Below, piece by piece: positions 23,707 through 34,980 of a stretch of DNA of 64,000 nt. Under the pieces are notes generated by a model that saw only the letters and a program-made list of their open reading frames with translations, was not told the DNA's origin and did not search any database. The DNA is from Alnus glutinosa (lineage: Eukaryota; Streptophyta; Magnoliopsida; Fagales; Betulaceae), in contig NC_084898.1 of assembly GCF_958979055.1 (NCBI RefSeq), positions 4,377,001 through 4,441,000 of the forward strand, read 5' to 3'. Within the stretch, counting starts at the first letter, position 1. Each line of letters begins with the position of its first letter. The position numbers and the translations under genes are program-made.

Positions 23707-24832
23707 ATGTGGATGTGGATACTTCCGGAGGAGCTAATCGCCGGAATACTTTCCCGACTGCCGGTCAAGTCTCTGTTACGTTTCCGGTGCATTTCCAAAG
23801 CATGGTTCGCTCTAATCAAAGACCCAACTTTCATCAACATGCATCTCCACAGCAACACAGAACGCACTCTCATTATGCAGACAACGATGACAAGGAACCT
23901 TGAGGATGATCGGCGGCTAAATTTATATTACTTCTTGGTAAACTTATCGGACGAGGATCAGCCCGTGGAGGTCTTCCCGCCGTTCTATGATCGACATATA
24001 TCCTCCTTCCCTGAAATCATCGGCTGTTGCAATGGCTTGGTTTGCATCCGCAGTTATGAACATAAAAGGACTGTGATTTGGAACCCATCAATCAGAAAAT
24101 ACAAGAAATTACCCTCTGAGCCGACCTTGCTCGCTCCTCGTTGCCGTTCCTATTTTGCATTCCGCGGGAAAGATTTTGCATTTGGGTATGATCCAGTCAA
24201 CAACGATTACAAGGTTTTAAAGATTGCGCAATACTTTGAAAGTCATGAAAGCAACGAATTTGAAGTTAACGTATATAGTTTGAAAGCACATTCGTGGAGA
24301 AGAGTAGAAGACGAATGGCCTTACAAGCACTTGGATGTAATTTCTTCGGGGCCGGTTTATTTGAACGGTGCTTTCCGATGGTTGGTTAAGACTCAGGCTG
24401 AGGAATCCGCCTTGTCGCATTCAATATCACCGCCGAGAAATTCCAAGAGCAAACGCTTCCGGTTGAAGTCGAACCAAATTAAAATCGGTTAGAACTTTGG
24501 AGGTTTTGAGAGGATCACTCTGTGTTTCTGCATATGGACCGGGGGAACGAGCCATTGAGCTTTGGATGATGAAGGAGAGTAGTTGTTGGAGTCGGCTTTG
24601 TGCTTTGCCTTTGACTTTCCGGCAAGTAGTGCTCTCAACGGACGGCCAAAAGGTTCTGATGAAGATGGATCATGGTTTCTTTTATTGGTATAATATAAAA
24701 AATAATACACGCAGTCATGCCTTCATGGTTATTGGGCCTCATCCTCATGGCTGCAACAAGGTCTGGACAGGGACTTGTGTGGAAAGCCTCTTCCTCCTTG
24801 ATGGTGATAATGTCGATCTTGGAATTGCTTAA
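23707..24832 (+). pseudogene. F-box protein, near full length, two frame breaks
   Basis: From ATG 23707 a 261-aa frame starts MWMWILPEELIAGILSRLPV, with the F-box at about residues 5-45. The F-box-associated (FBA-type) domain follows (LVNLSDEDQPVEVFPPF, IIGCCNGLVCIRSYEH, VIWNPSIRKYKKLP, KDFAFGYDPVNNDYKVL, VYLNGAFRWLVK). Near 24415 one base appears lost, and the homologous frame (ITAEKFQEQTLP) continues one base out. About 55 bases later a TAA and a second shift near 24475 occur. The rest (VLRGSLCVSAYGPGERAIEL to GDNVDLGIA) is open to 24832. As written, the protein is cut at 261 residues and ends in unrelated sequence. Either this is a recent pseudogene or the assembly has small errors here. 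Intact relatives pair with SKP1/CUL1 for ubiquitylation. Confidence 0.8.
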
Positions 24833-26375
24833 GAAGGGCTTAATCAGTGAAGAATCGTAGACGTTTTCAATTGAGTCATAGCTTGACACAGTCCGTAATC
24901 AGATCGAAGGTACTACAAATTGAGTGTTACTTTGAGAGAGTATGTGTATTTTTTCGAGTATTCTAACAACAAATATATGGTTATGTCTTTAGTAATATAA
25001 ATTATGAAAATTGGGTTTTGTTTGGAAAATGTAATTTGCCTTGTGCTTAATTTATTCATTGCTTGATTGTGGCAAAGATTCTACTGACATGGTTCTCTGT
25101 TATATTAATTTCAGTGAGGGTTAATGGCTTGAATTACTTATTTATTCTACATAATAGTTAATTTTGAAATGAACTTTTTGTTAAGGATATCTCTGCAATA
25201 TCCTCTGCTGCTCATACAGAGAAGATCACCCAATGCAGCAAACCAGTTCAGCAATCTAGTCAGCATCCTCTACATCAGTTGATGACTTGATTCAGTAATC
25301 CAGCCATTAAGTGACTCTTTGTAGGGATATACATTTGCTTTCTGTAACTATCATGAGTGTAACCGGAAATATACAGTTTATGTTATGGGAATGATTTATC
25401 TAACGCGGAACGGAATAGATTTTAGGTTTTGATGGAATTTAGATCTTAAATTCTAAGAGAACCTAGATCTTTATATTCTGAGAAAACCTATACCTTTTCA
25501 AACACAATATTTGAAGCTAATTTTTGATACATTTTATTAATGAGCTTATCTCTTTAAATAGATGAACATAACCTACATAAGGTTAAGTCTACATCTTGGA
25601 ACAATTCCTATCAAAACTCTACCGAGTGAAAGCTTTAACATAGATATGAAAATAACTCTTAAATAAAAATAGACTTCCACATTGATAACCCATGCACCAT
25701 AGTGCAAGACTCCCAATTAAATACAATTAATTACTAGTAGATAAGCTAATGCAAGTCATGCCAACGTCTTCTATTTCTTATAAAATTCTACTTTGATAAC
25801 AATTTATAAATAGAAACTATGGTCAGAAGTGAAAATACTCTGCCATCTCCAAACTCAGTATGCTTTCTTACACTTCTTAGGCTAAGTCCTACCAATTAGT
25901 CATTTTTTTCATTTTCCCTTTTCAACCTATGGAGGAGGAAAGAAAATAAAAGAGGATGCTATGGCGGGGTACTGAGGGACCCCAAATTTTAATTAAAAAT
26001 CCAACAAAATAGTCCAATTTTAAGAAATTTTTTTAATCCAGTTTATTAATTTAGCATTTATTTTTAGAATATGTAATTCCTATATGTATTTTTACAAAAA
26101 TGTCTATTGCACAACAGTTGTTGTGTAAGAGACAAGAGACATGGAATGAGTCTCACGTAGTGGGTCCTACTAATTACACAACTGTTGTGTAAGAATCATG
26201 TCTCATATTTTTAACATGATTAATTGAACATGTAATTGACATTTTGTCCTTGTACTTGTAATAGGTAGTTTTCACATACAATTTTCAAAATATATGTAAA
26301 AATTATATGATTTAAAGACAAATATTAATTTATAATTGTTTTGTTGTACAAATAGAATTGTAACATTTTTGTTAG
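24833..26375. other. Intergenic DNA with a small hairpin element
   Basis: The first 100-200 bp would be the 3' flank of the F-box copy. At about 26100-26185, GCACAACAGTTGTTGTGTAA and ACACAACTGTTGTGTAAG flank GAGACATGG...GTGGGTCCTACTAATT. This suggests a small foldback element related in style to the one at 55.0 kb. No gene is seen. Confidence 0.4.
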
Positions 26376-26725
26376 GGATAATTGCACTACTAGTCCTTAG
26401 AGTTAGCCCAAAATTACAAATCACTCCATGTGGTATAAAAAGTTCATAGAGGGTTATTCTGATAAACTATAATTACAAATCACTCCCTAAACCCTTTTTT
26501 CGTCCACCAAGTTTACCGAGTCCGTTAGTCAATTATGATACAAATAATATTTAGAGGTTGTCTCATTATTTATATGACGTGACAAACTAACGAATTCTAT
26601 TAATTTAGTAGATGAAAAATTAGTTTTCAAAGTGACTCATAATTATAATTTACCATAAAAACTCACTGTAAATTCTTTTACCACATAAAGTGTGACTCAT
26701 AATTTACGCCAAGACTATCCAATTT
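26376..26725. mobile_element. Foldback element related to that at 60.7-61.6 kb
   Basis: The left arm (GGGATAATTGCACTACTAG, AAATTACAAATCACTCCATG) is approximately inverted in the right arm (TTACCACATAAAGTGTGACT, CATAATTTACGCC). The opening words match the element at 60732 (GGGATAATTGTACTATTGG). It lies about 170 bp upstream of the ALG8 start codon, so it may overlap its promoter. No clean target duplication was found. Confidence 0.55.
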
Positions 26726-26891
26726 TTTTTTTCATGCTCGTTCTATTTTGACATAATTCCTGAGACAACTTTCTTTCGGAAAAAACCATCTTCAAATGCT
26801 CTATTTGCAGAGGACCTAGAATTTGAGCAAGAAATGGTTGCAACTTTTACACACGCTCTCAAGGTGTTTGATGGATGGGATGCTTGAATGA

Positions 26892-29800
26892 ATGAAACTT
26901 GGCTACTTGGGTTTTCGCAAACCTGCATCCATGTCAGAGATTTTATGGTTCTTCGGGGTAGCCGCCTGCGTGAAGCTCCTCCTCATCCCCTCCTACCATA
27001 GCACTGACTTCGAGGTCCACCGCCACTGGCTTGCTCTCACCCACTCCCTCCCACTCGCCCAATGGTACTCCGACGAGACCAGCCCCTGGACCCTCGACTA
27101 CCCTCCCTTCTTCGCCTACTTCGAGCGAGCTCTCTCCATTTTCGCCAACCTAGTCGACACCCAAATCGTTCACCTCCAAGAGGGACTCAGCTATAGCTCC
27201 GACACTGTGGTTTTGTTCCAAAGAATCACTGTGATCTTGTCTGATTTGTGCCTGTTATATGGGGTTTATAGATTGACTAAGGATTTGGATTCAAGGAGGC
27301 GAATTTCGATCTGGGTATTGATCATTTGGTCGCCAATGCTTGTGATTGTGGACCATATGCATTTCCAGTACAATGGGTTTTTGTTGGGGTTCTTGTTGAT
27401 ATCGCTTTCGTATTTGGAGGAAGGGAGAGACTTGATGGGCGGGTTTGTTTTTGCGGTTCTGTTGTGCTTCAAGCACTTGTTTGCGGTGGCGGCGCCTGTT
27501 TATTTTGTGTACTTGTTGCGGCATTACTGTTGGGGCGGATTTGTGAGGGGCTTCAGGCGGCTATCGGTTTTGGGTGCGGTGGTTGTGGCTGTTTTTGCAG
27601 CGGCGTATGCACCGTTTGTCTATCATGGGCAGGTGAATAAACTCCCATTTTTTATGCTGTTTTGTTTTAGGTGGTAATGTTGCTCTTATGTGTTACTCTC
27701 TTATCCTTTGCCATTGTAGCAAAAACTTATATCATTGCAGCCCTTGCTTGTTGTGGCTAATTATTCAATCCTTGGACTTGAGTTTATATTTGTGAAGCCT
27801 CTGCAAAATGATGTCTTGGTGTGTCGTTTTGTTTAATGTGCTGTGTTAATCTGTTAATTTTGTCTTTCTTAGAGGAAAAACAAGTTCTTTTTTCCTTCTG
27901 TTAATGTGAATCCAAGGAGTTGGCTTGGAAGTTCTCAGTTAAGAAAATATCTTAAGGAAAGAGTTGAAGTCATGATTATTGAACAAAAACATTGCCCATA
28001 AGGTGACTGTAGGTCTAAATGCAGCGTGGTTATGTAAGCTCAAGTAACAGTTTATATCTTTTTTGATAAGTAAGACAGTTTATATCTTAACTACATTTTG
28101 AAGTGAACCCGAAGGTGCAAGTAGAATTAGTTCAAGATTCATTAATTAATGCGTTTATGGAGAATTTTTGGAACAAAATGTTCCATCTCTTTCATGGTTT
28201 TTTAATATTTTAAAGTATTTTGTTCAAAATAGTCAACATTGATCTTGAACCTCTATGATAGAAATACAGGTTTCTTGTCTTATATTTGTTTATTTATTAT
28301 GTTCTTAATTTTAGATTGAAGTTAACTGAAGCTTCTCTTTATTATTGTTCAAGTAAAGTTTTTCTTTTCTTTTTTTTTCCTTTTTTTTTATAGGCAAGCA
28401 AAAGAAAAAACACTTGTTAGTAGTGTTAAAGTGTATATGAAGTTTTGAGTTTTTGACCAATCATTGTTTGCGCTAATAATTACACATGGATATATGTTTT
28501 ATACAAGTCTAACATGTTTGATTGGATTTGGGAAGGCTTATTCCACAACATAAGAAACCTAACTGATGCAGTTGGAAAACTATTTAGAATGAATGTCTCT
28601 ATTTTAATGGGTTTCTTTTTTTTCACTTTCAAGGATCTTTATGCGTACTAATCACATCTAGTTTAAAGTAGTATCGGGTAGTGGGTACTTGTGATAGGAA
28701 CCGATCCCTTAGGGTTTGGTAGATTATGTTTATCTTTATCTTTCTAGGCTATGTTTATATTTCAATAATGATTAGAGGGGTGAGAGACCTGTTAGGAGTA
28801 GTAGACGTAGCTGGTTTAGAGGTGGAGTTGGAATGGAATTCCAACTCATTAGGATTAGAGTTTATTTGAATTTGAATATTAGAATTTAGGTATTATCACT
28901 TTCGGCTTTATCTTATGGTATTTCTATTTAAAGACCATTGGGTCATTAATGAAAAAGGGAGAAAAGAAAAGAATTGATATAGACTTTTATCTTGTGGTTT
29001 GATTCCAGCCTTAATTGGATTCACTTGGGGTCTGTCTTCAGCCATTAATTGGAGTTCACTATCATCTTTCCATTTCATTTCTACATTCATCCCTATTTTT
29101 CATACATCCAATCAGAAATCACGCATCAATTGGTATCAGAGCCAGGTTGACTCAAAAGGACCGAATCGAAAAGCTGGAAACTGACGTTCAGAAACTTGTG
29201 GAAGAAAATACCAAAAGGTTTGCAGATGTGGACAAAGCATTGGAGAGTATTGCAAGTTCAATTAAGGAGTTATCAATTGGTTTTTCGGGGGGCCTAAACA
29301 AGAATATTGGGGAAAATTCCCAGAATTCCAGCAAGGAATCCAGGGATACTCACCATTCTTCAGGGCATGGTCATCATCGGGATCGTAAGGGAGATGGGTC
29401 CTACGTCCGCCCATTGAAGATGGATTTTCCTCGATTTTTTGGGGAAGAACCCCTTATTTGGCTGGATCGTGTGGCTCAATACTTTGAGCTTCAACAAACG
29501 TCGGAGGAGCAGAAAGTTACATTGGCGGCCTTTTATCTTGAAGGTGAGGCAAACCAGTGGTGGCAATGGCTGAAAAAGATTTATGCTCAAGACGCCAAAC
29601 CTCTCGTTTGGGAGACCTTTGAGCAAGATTTGTTAGCACACTTTGGACCTACGGATTATGAGGACTTTGATGAAGCTCTATCACACATTGAACAAAAAGG
29701 AACGGTGCGAGAATATCAGCGGGAGTTTGAATGTCTTGCAAACCGCGTGGTGGACTGGCCAGAAAAGGCTTTGGTGGGCACTTTTTTGGGTGGATTGCAA

Positions 29801-32800
29801 CTTGACATAGCTAATCCCGTCAAGATGTTCAAGCCTCGGACTCTACGAGAAACTATCCAGTTTGCTCGGATGCAAGAGGATCAAATGAAGCGGGCCAAAC
29901 CATTCTTATTAGAGCAAACAAAGGAAGCACCAAGGGACGACAGCGTGCAACCCACTTCAATTCAAAGGTCTAATGTATCCCTACCTCCAACGAAGAAGCT
30001 ATCATGGGAAGCAATGCAAAAGCGGAGGGAGAAGGGTCTTTGTTTCAATTGCGATGAACGATTCACACCAGGCCATCGATGTGATGTGAAACATCTGGTC
30101 ATTATTGAAGCAGAATCTGGAGAAGGACAAAGGGCGAATTGGGGAGAATTTTGAAAACGAGCAGCTCGACGAAATTTAAAAAAAAAAAAAAAATCTCGAC
30201 CTTGAGGACAAGGATCGTGCTCAAGGAGGGGCGATTGATAGGAACCGATCCCTTAGGGTTTGGTAGATTATGTTTATCTTTATCTTTCTAGGCTATGTTT
30301 ATATTTCAATAATGATTAGAGGGGTGAGAGACCTGTTAGGAGTAGTAGACGTAGCTGGTTTAGAGGTGGAGTTGGAATGGAATTCCAACTAATTAGGATT
30401 AGAGTTTATTTGAATTTGAATATTAGAATTTAGGTATTATCACTTTCGGCTTTATCTTATTGTATTTCTATTTAAAGACCATTGGGTCATTAATGAAAAA
30501 GGGAGAAAAGAAAAGAATTGATATAGACTTTTGTCTTGTGGTTTGATTCCATCCTTAATTGGATTCACTTGGGGTCTGTCTCCAGCCATTAATTGGAGTT
30601 CACTATCATCTTTCCATTTCATTTCTACATTCATCCCTATTTTTCATACATCCAATCAGAAATCACGCATCAACTTGCCACGTCATATATATTTTATGAG
30701 CCAATCTTATTCTTAACTATGCACGTCCTATTTTTGACACATTATATGTGTACTTACCACATGAAATGGTTTTCTATAGGTTCTTGAATTACCCTTGATT
30801 TATGTGAATATGAATTGGATTTGAACAATCATTAGTATTGAATGCCTCTTTTCTTCAAAACTTTGTATCTATAAACAACTACGTATGTGTCTTCTTTAAC
30901 GACTAGTTATAGTGATTTTCTTGTTCTTTTTGCTAATTCTAGTTAAGTGTTTATTTCTGTATACTTCTTCTGTACTTAAGGGTGTCTTACGCTTTCAAAT
31001 ATTTGTCAATTATTTATTAAAAAAATAATAATAAATAAAGGTGGACTATGAAAGGAAATGCACTAGCTCACAAAATTTAGGGCAGTCTGCACTGAAGGAT
31101 AGCTTGATGCACTTCTAAGTTCCTGTTGAACATTGCATCAGTTTCTCATGTTTACCCACATCTTAATCATACAATGCGGAACTCATCAAGCCTATGACAT
31201 GACATCTGTAGTCGAGTTATGAGAAACAAATGAAGTTTGTTGAAAGAGTTACTATGGGATCTATGTAACGCAAGTATGCTGCCTTTTGGACAATTAATGA
31301 TAATGGCATTTGGAACAATTTTCTTAAAGCTTATGTTTTAGCAGATTAGCCTAACAACTAACAGCTGAAATCCATCACTCCTTGTATTATTCTTAAATAT
31401 GCATTGATAATTTAATTCTTTCCTTGCAGATACAACAAGTCCTTCGCCGTATGTTTCCTTTCGGCAGAGGACTTTGCCACGCATACTGGGCTCCAAATTT
31501 TTGGGTATTCTATATTATTTTAGATAAAGGACTTGCTTTTTTCCTTAGAAAGCTTGGGTTTGCCATTCAGACACCAGCAGCTTCATTCACTGGTGGGCTA
31601 GTGGGGGATTCCTCGCCTTTTGCTATACTTCCTCAGGTAATTCTATAAGGCAAGCTTGACTAAGATACACATAATTGGGCGGTAATCAGACTGAACCTGA
31701 TGATGTAAACCTACCAAATTGATCAAAGATTGTTCAATTCATTGACACTGGTTATTTGGTGTTTAGAAAAATTTGCCTCTGTTCTACTGCTAGGTGTTAC
31801 TCATTCTAGTTTATTGACAAAATAAGCTAAGCCATAGGAGGGAAGCCCATTAATTCATTCTTAACCATCTCCATTTAATGAACCGGTTGCTTTGTAAGAG
31901 ATTATTGATTGATGATTTGACGTTTTGTTCTTTCCACATGGAGGGTTGGATTATTCGGTTGATGAAATTTGGTTTTGCTTTTTACCTAAATTCATTTCTA
32001 AATGTCAGCGAGACTTCATTTCTATATCTGAATGAATGAAATGGCAGATCACCCCCTTGACAACCTTTACAATGGTCCTGCTTGCCTTATCTCCTTGTCT
32101 TGTTAAGGCTTGGAGAGATCCCCGGCCAGGGATGATTACTAGATGGGTAGCCTATGCTTACACATGTGGTTTCTTATTTGGATGGCATGTTCATGAGAAG
32201 GCATCTCTCCACTTTGTGATTCCCCTTGCCACTGTTGCGGTGCAAAATTTGGACGATGCAAGGCATTATTTTTTGCTATCAATAGGTAAGCTTCTTCCTG
32301 CTTGTGCCATCTCTTTACAAGCTACTAGGGGTTACTTGTGGGTCCTTTTGTTTCTGTTTAGGTTATTATGCTTTAAAATGCATATGCTATGACCTGGGAT
32401 TTTGCTAGATGCTGCAGTTTATTTCGGTGTTTGCTTTCTGGTGTCCCTTTTCTCTTTCTGATTTTAGAAATCTTCTTTAGTTTGAAATTTGGTTGTGCAC
32501 CGCTCTTGGGATTTACGTAATTCTCTGAACAAGCATAATCTCTTAGCATGATTCTTGTGTGTATCAAAAAAGGTAGAACTAGCATCATATATGAGTTCTG
32601 TTTTTGGGCTTTTGTCTCCTTAACCCCAGACTACCTTCATAGGCACATTAAGTTATGTTTAGCTCTCAGCATGTGGCCTTGTCCGTAAACTCCATTTCTG
32701 TTTGCTGTTATGGATAAATTTCCCACTGCATAGTTTCTCATCACTTGTTATTCATATTACCCTACTTGATAGTTTTTCCCCTCGTGATTATTATGTGAAG

Positions 32801-33770
32801 CCATTTTATTTGTTATAGCTTATCCTAAGTTAAAAGTAGGTACTTGCATTGTTTTTGCAGCCATCGCAAAACCTTATTTAAACATCAATTCTGAAAAGTT
32901 CAGTCATGTATTGAGGTCTTGAAAAATTAAGACACTAAATTGAGTGGGAATCATGAACAAGTAATGGTGTTGTTCTTTTCTCAGGCTTTGTTGAGTTGAG
33001 CTTAATTACCAAATAGATTTGGCAAGAAAACGACAGTATTTTGAATCCTATATTAGGCCAAAGCAAACTCCTGAAAATTCCTCCCTTTTTTTTGTGGTTA
33101 TTGTATAAGTTTTATAAATGGAAGTGTCTAAATAATACAAATGTTGAAGCGATGAAGCTTTTCTGAATGACTTAATTAGAACCTTGGAAACAATTAAATA
33201 GATGCACTATTCATAATTTAGGACATTGTATGGCATGGGTTAATATACTTGTCCTCCCTAAATAGCTTTTCCTGCATTCACTTTTTCCATTCCTTCAGCA
33301 TTTGTTTGTGGGGGGCGGGGTTTCAAACTTGTGCACTAATTTGTGTAATGTGTTTATGCTTTTTTGCAGTATCCTGCTACTCCTTGTTCCCTCTCCTGTT
33401 TGAAGCCCAAGAATACCCAATAAAAGTCCTCTTGCTGCTGCTACACTCCATTATAATGTGGCTTGCATTTTCTGCACAATTCACTGAGGAAGAAACTGCG
33501 CCTATAAAGAAAAAAGATGATCAATTGGACTTAAAGAGAAGTTCCAATGTGACTGCCAAGAGAGGAGAGTTTGTTATTGGAAGGGTTGAGAAGAGTTATT
33601 TGGTAGGTCTTTTGGCGGTTGAGATATGGGGCCAGCTTTTGCATCCTTTTCTTTTTCGTGATAAGCTTTCTTTTGTACCCCTTATGTTGATCTCTATATA
33701 TTCTGGATTAGGGATAATGTACTCTTGGATTTGGCAATTAAGATGGATCATAAGATCCCCCAATATATAA
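26892..33770 (+). CDS. ALG8: ALG8, dolichyl-P-Glc:Glc1Man9GlcNAc2-PP-dolichol alpha-1,3-glucosyltransferase, 528 aa
   Basis: Exons are 26892-27632, 31430-31636, 32048-32285 and 33370-33770; GT-AG junctions preserve the frame. The protein is a multi-membrane-span ER enzyme of the ALG6/ALG8 (GT-C) family. It adds the second glucose to the lipid-linked oligosaccharide before N-glycosylation. Family landmarks are YHSTDFEVHRHWLALTHSLP, containing the acidic residue of the first luminal loop expected to be catalytic. Others are WTLDYPPFFAYFE, HFQYNGFLLG, CFKHLFAVAAPVYFVYLLRH, IQQVLRRMFPFGRGLCHAYW, APNFWVFYIILDKG, TGGLVGDSSPFAILPQITPL, FGWHVHEKASLHF and QEYPIKVLLLLLHS. These are very close to what I know of the Arabidopsis ALG8. 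A second in-frame ATG at 26931 (MSEILWFF) could be the true start and gives a protein 13 residues shorter. Intron 1 is 3.8 kb because it holds a retrotransposon. Confidence 0.95.
28692..29128 (+). repeat. 5' LTR of the gag-only element
   Basis: It has TG...CA ends and is 437 bp, exactly the length of the 3' LTR. TATTTCTATTTAAAG at about 28918-28932 is a possible TATA region. Confidence 0.93.
29131..29146 (+). promoter_or_regulatory. Primer-binding site (initiator Met tRNA type)
   Basis: TGGTATCAGAGCCAGG lies two bases after the 5' LTR. It is the standard plant complement to the 3' end of initiator-Met tRNA. Confidence 0.92.
29147..30154 (+). CDS. Ty3/Gypsy-type gag protein of the retrotransposon
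   Basis: The open frame runs from the primer-binding site to TGA at 30152. An N-terminal coiled coil (RIEKLETDVQKLVEEN, with DKALESIASSIKEL) leads into a linker rich in His, Ser and Gly. The retrotransposon gag (capsid-like) domain follows: MDFPRFFGEEPLIWLDRVAQ, YFELQQTSEEQKVTLAAFYL, EGEANQWWQWL, FGPTDYEDFDEALSHIEQ, YQREFECLANRVVDWPEKAL and VGTFLGGLQ. A zinc knuckle CFNCDERFTPGHRC lies near the C-terminus. There is no ATG at the expected N-terminus. The likely position is TTG at 29147, and the first in-frame ATG is inside the capsid region at about 29419. Capsid assembly on element RNA is the family role. Confidence 0.85.
   Translation: MTQKDRIEKLETDVQKLVEENTKRFADVDKALESIASSIKELSIGFSGGLNKNIGENSQNSSKESRDTHHSSGHGHHRDRKGDGSYVRPLKMDFPRFFGEEPLIWLDRVAQYFELQQTSEEQKVTLAAFYLEGEANQWWQWLKKIYAQDAKPLVWETFEQDLLAHFGPTDYEDFDEALSHIEQKGTVREYQREFECLANRVVDWPEKALVGTFLGGLQLDIANPVKMFKPRTLRETIQFARMQEDQMKRAKPFLLEQTKEAPRDDSVQPTSIQRSNVSLPPTKKLSWEAMQKRREKGLCFNCDERFTPGHRCDVKHLVIIEAESGEGQRANWGEF
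30236..30672 (+). repeat. 3' LTR of the gag-only element
   Basis: It is 437 bp and near-identical to 28692-29128. The differences noticed lie at about 30391, 30462, 30533, 30551 and 30582. Confidence 0.93.
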
Positions 33771-34675
33771 TTTCTTATGTTTGGATTGCATGTAATATGA
33801 CATTCAAAAAGGTGCATTTTCCATGTTGAATGGATTGATGGTGATACTTAAAAGTCACATTTGATAAGGTGTGTATTCTGTTCATCTTTCTTTTGTCAAC
33901 TAATGATTGACAACATGCAGTTACATTATTTAATGGATTTTTCTGCAGGAGCCATTGATATCTTTGGTTGCATTTTTTCACCACATTGAAGTATCCTTGT
34001 GTTGGCACATGGTTCTTATGTTTTAATGGGTGGTTGTTGTCATTAATTTTTTAATATATTTTTTTCATGTGGTTGGTGTTTCTTTCTCCTGCTAATTTCT
34101 CCATTCATACTTCTATAGCAGGTTGGATACCACTTTGGTTCTGAGTATTCTACTTGAGGAATGTGAATGGCAGTCAATTAGTGGTCGAAAGTATGTCATG
34201 TATCTAGAATGGTCGATACTTCTACAGTCTTTGTCAGGATGGTGAGGACTGAGAGAGTGGTTTTCAGTATGTAGCTGTTATGGTAAAGAAAAGGATTTGA
34301 TTTAGGCTGGAAAAGAATTTGACATTGTGGGAGTGGAAGCGAGCTGACGTTGCTGATTGTTTTGCTGTTGATGTGTAGTCTAGTTTGCTGCTTGAGGATA
34401 GGGACTTATTTTAAATACTTTTTGTCTCTAATTATATTGAGGGATAGAGGAAACAGAGGAGTTATTGTGGTTTAGAATTGTCTGCTGTTAGTTCTTTCAG
34501 CAGGATGGTGGTTTCTGCAGAAGTTGAAAGCTGCTGCTGTTTTTGGTTATTGAGTTTTGTTTGTGGTTTCTGTAGGAGGAGGGGTAGGCATATAGGGTTC
34601 TTTGGTTGCTAGTTTTTTGTATGTAGGAGTTTGCTGATTTGTAGTTTGTTTCTGTAGTATCATTGTGTTTCAGCT
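33771..34675 (+). other. 3' flank of ALG8, no further exon supported
   Basis: The ALG8 frame stops at 33770. I see no conserved downstream coding exon and no clear poly(A) signal position. The segment is T/G-rich and unremarkable up to the F-box fragment. Confidence 0.45.
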
Positions 34676-34980
34676 TATTTGTTCGGAATCGGTTTTTCTG
34701 AACAGTGCTTTCCATTGGTTGGTTAAGATTGCGACGAGAGGGATCCGCCATCTCGCATTCCATCTTACCACCGAGAAATTCCAGGAGCAAGTGCTTCCAG
34801 TTGATCCGCAATCGGTTAAAACTTTGGAGATTTTGGGAGGATTACTGAGTATTTCCGCATATCAACCGGAGGCACGTGGCATTGAATTTTGGGTGATGAA
34901 GGAGGAGACTAGTTGGAGTCGGCTTTGTACTGTGCCGACGAGTTTCCAGCTAGTAGTGTTCTCAACGGACGGCCAAAAGG
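34676..34980 (+). pseudogene. F-box protein, 3' fragment
   Basis: The frame FLNSAFHWLVK, LAFHLTTEKFQEQVLPVDPQ, SVKTLEILGGLLSISAYQPE, ARGIEFWVMKEETSWSRLC and QLVVFSTDGQK matches the C-terminal half of the F-box copy at about 24350-24653. It has none of that copy's frame breaks. Homology stops abruptly at DGQK (34977-34980), after which the sequence is unrelated. No F-box or first half is nearby; 900 bp upstream is ALG8. It is a fragment without a start codon of its own. Confidence 0.8.

Larger units (their letters stand above)
28692..30672 (+). mobile_element. Gag-only LTR retrotransposon (TR-GAG-like) in ALG8 intron 1
   Basis: Two 437-bp LTRs (28692-29128 and 30236-30672) start TGATAGGAACCG and end CACGCATCA. 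The 5-bp target duplication ACTTG is exact (28687-28691 and 30673-30677). A Met-tRNA primer-binding site follows the first LTR by two bases, and a purine tract (AAGGAGGGGCG) precedes the second. The interior, about 1.1 kb, holds only a gag frame. There is no protease, reverse transcriptase, RNase H or integrase, so mobility must come from an autonomous relative. I count about five base differences between the LTRs, so the insertion is recent. It is in the same orientation as ALG8. Confidence 0.93.
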
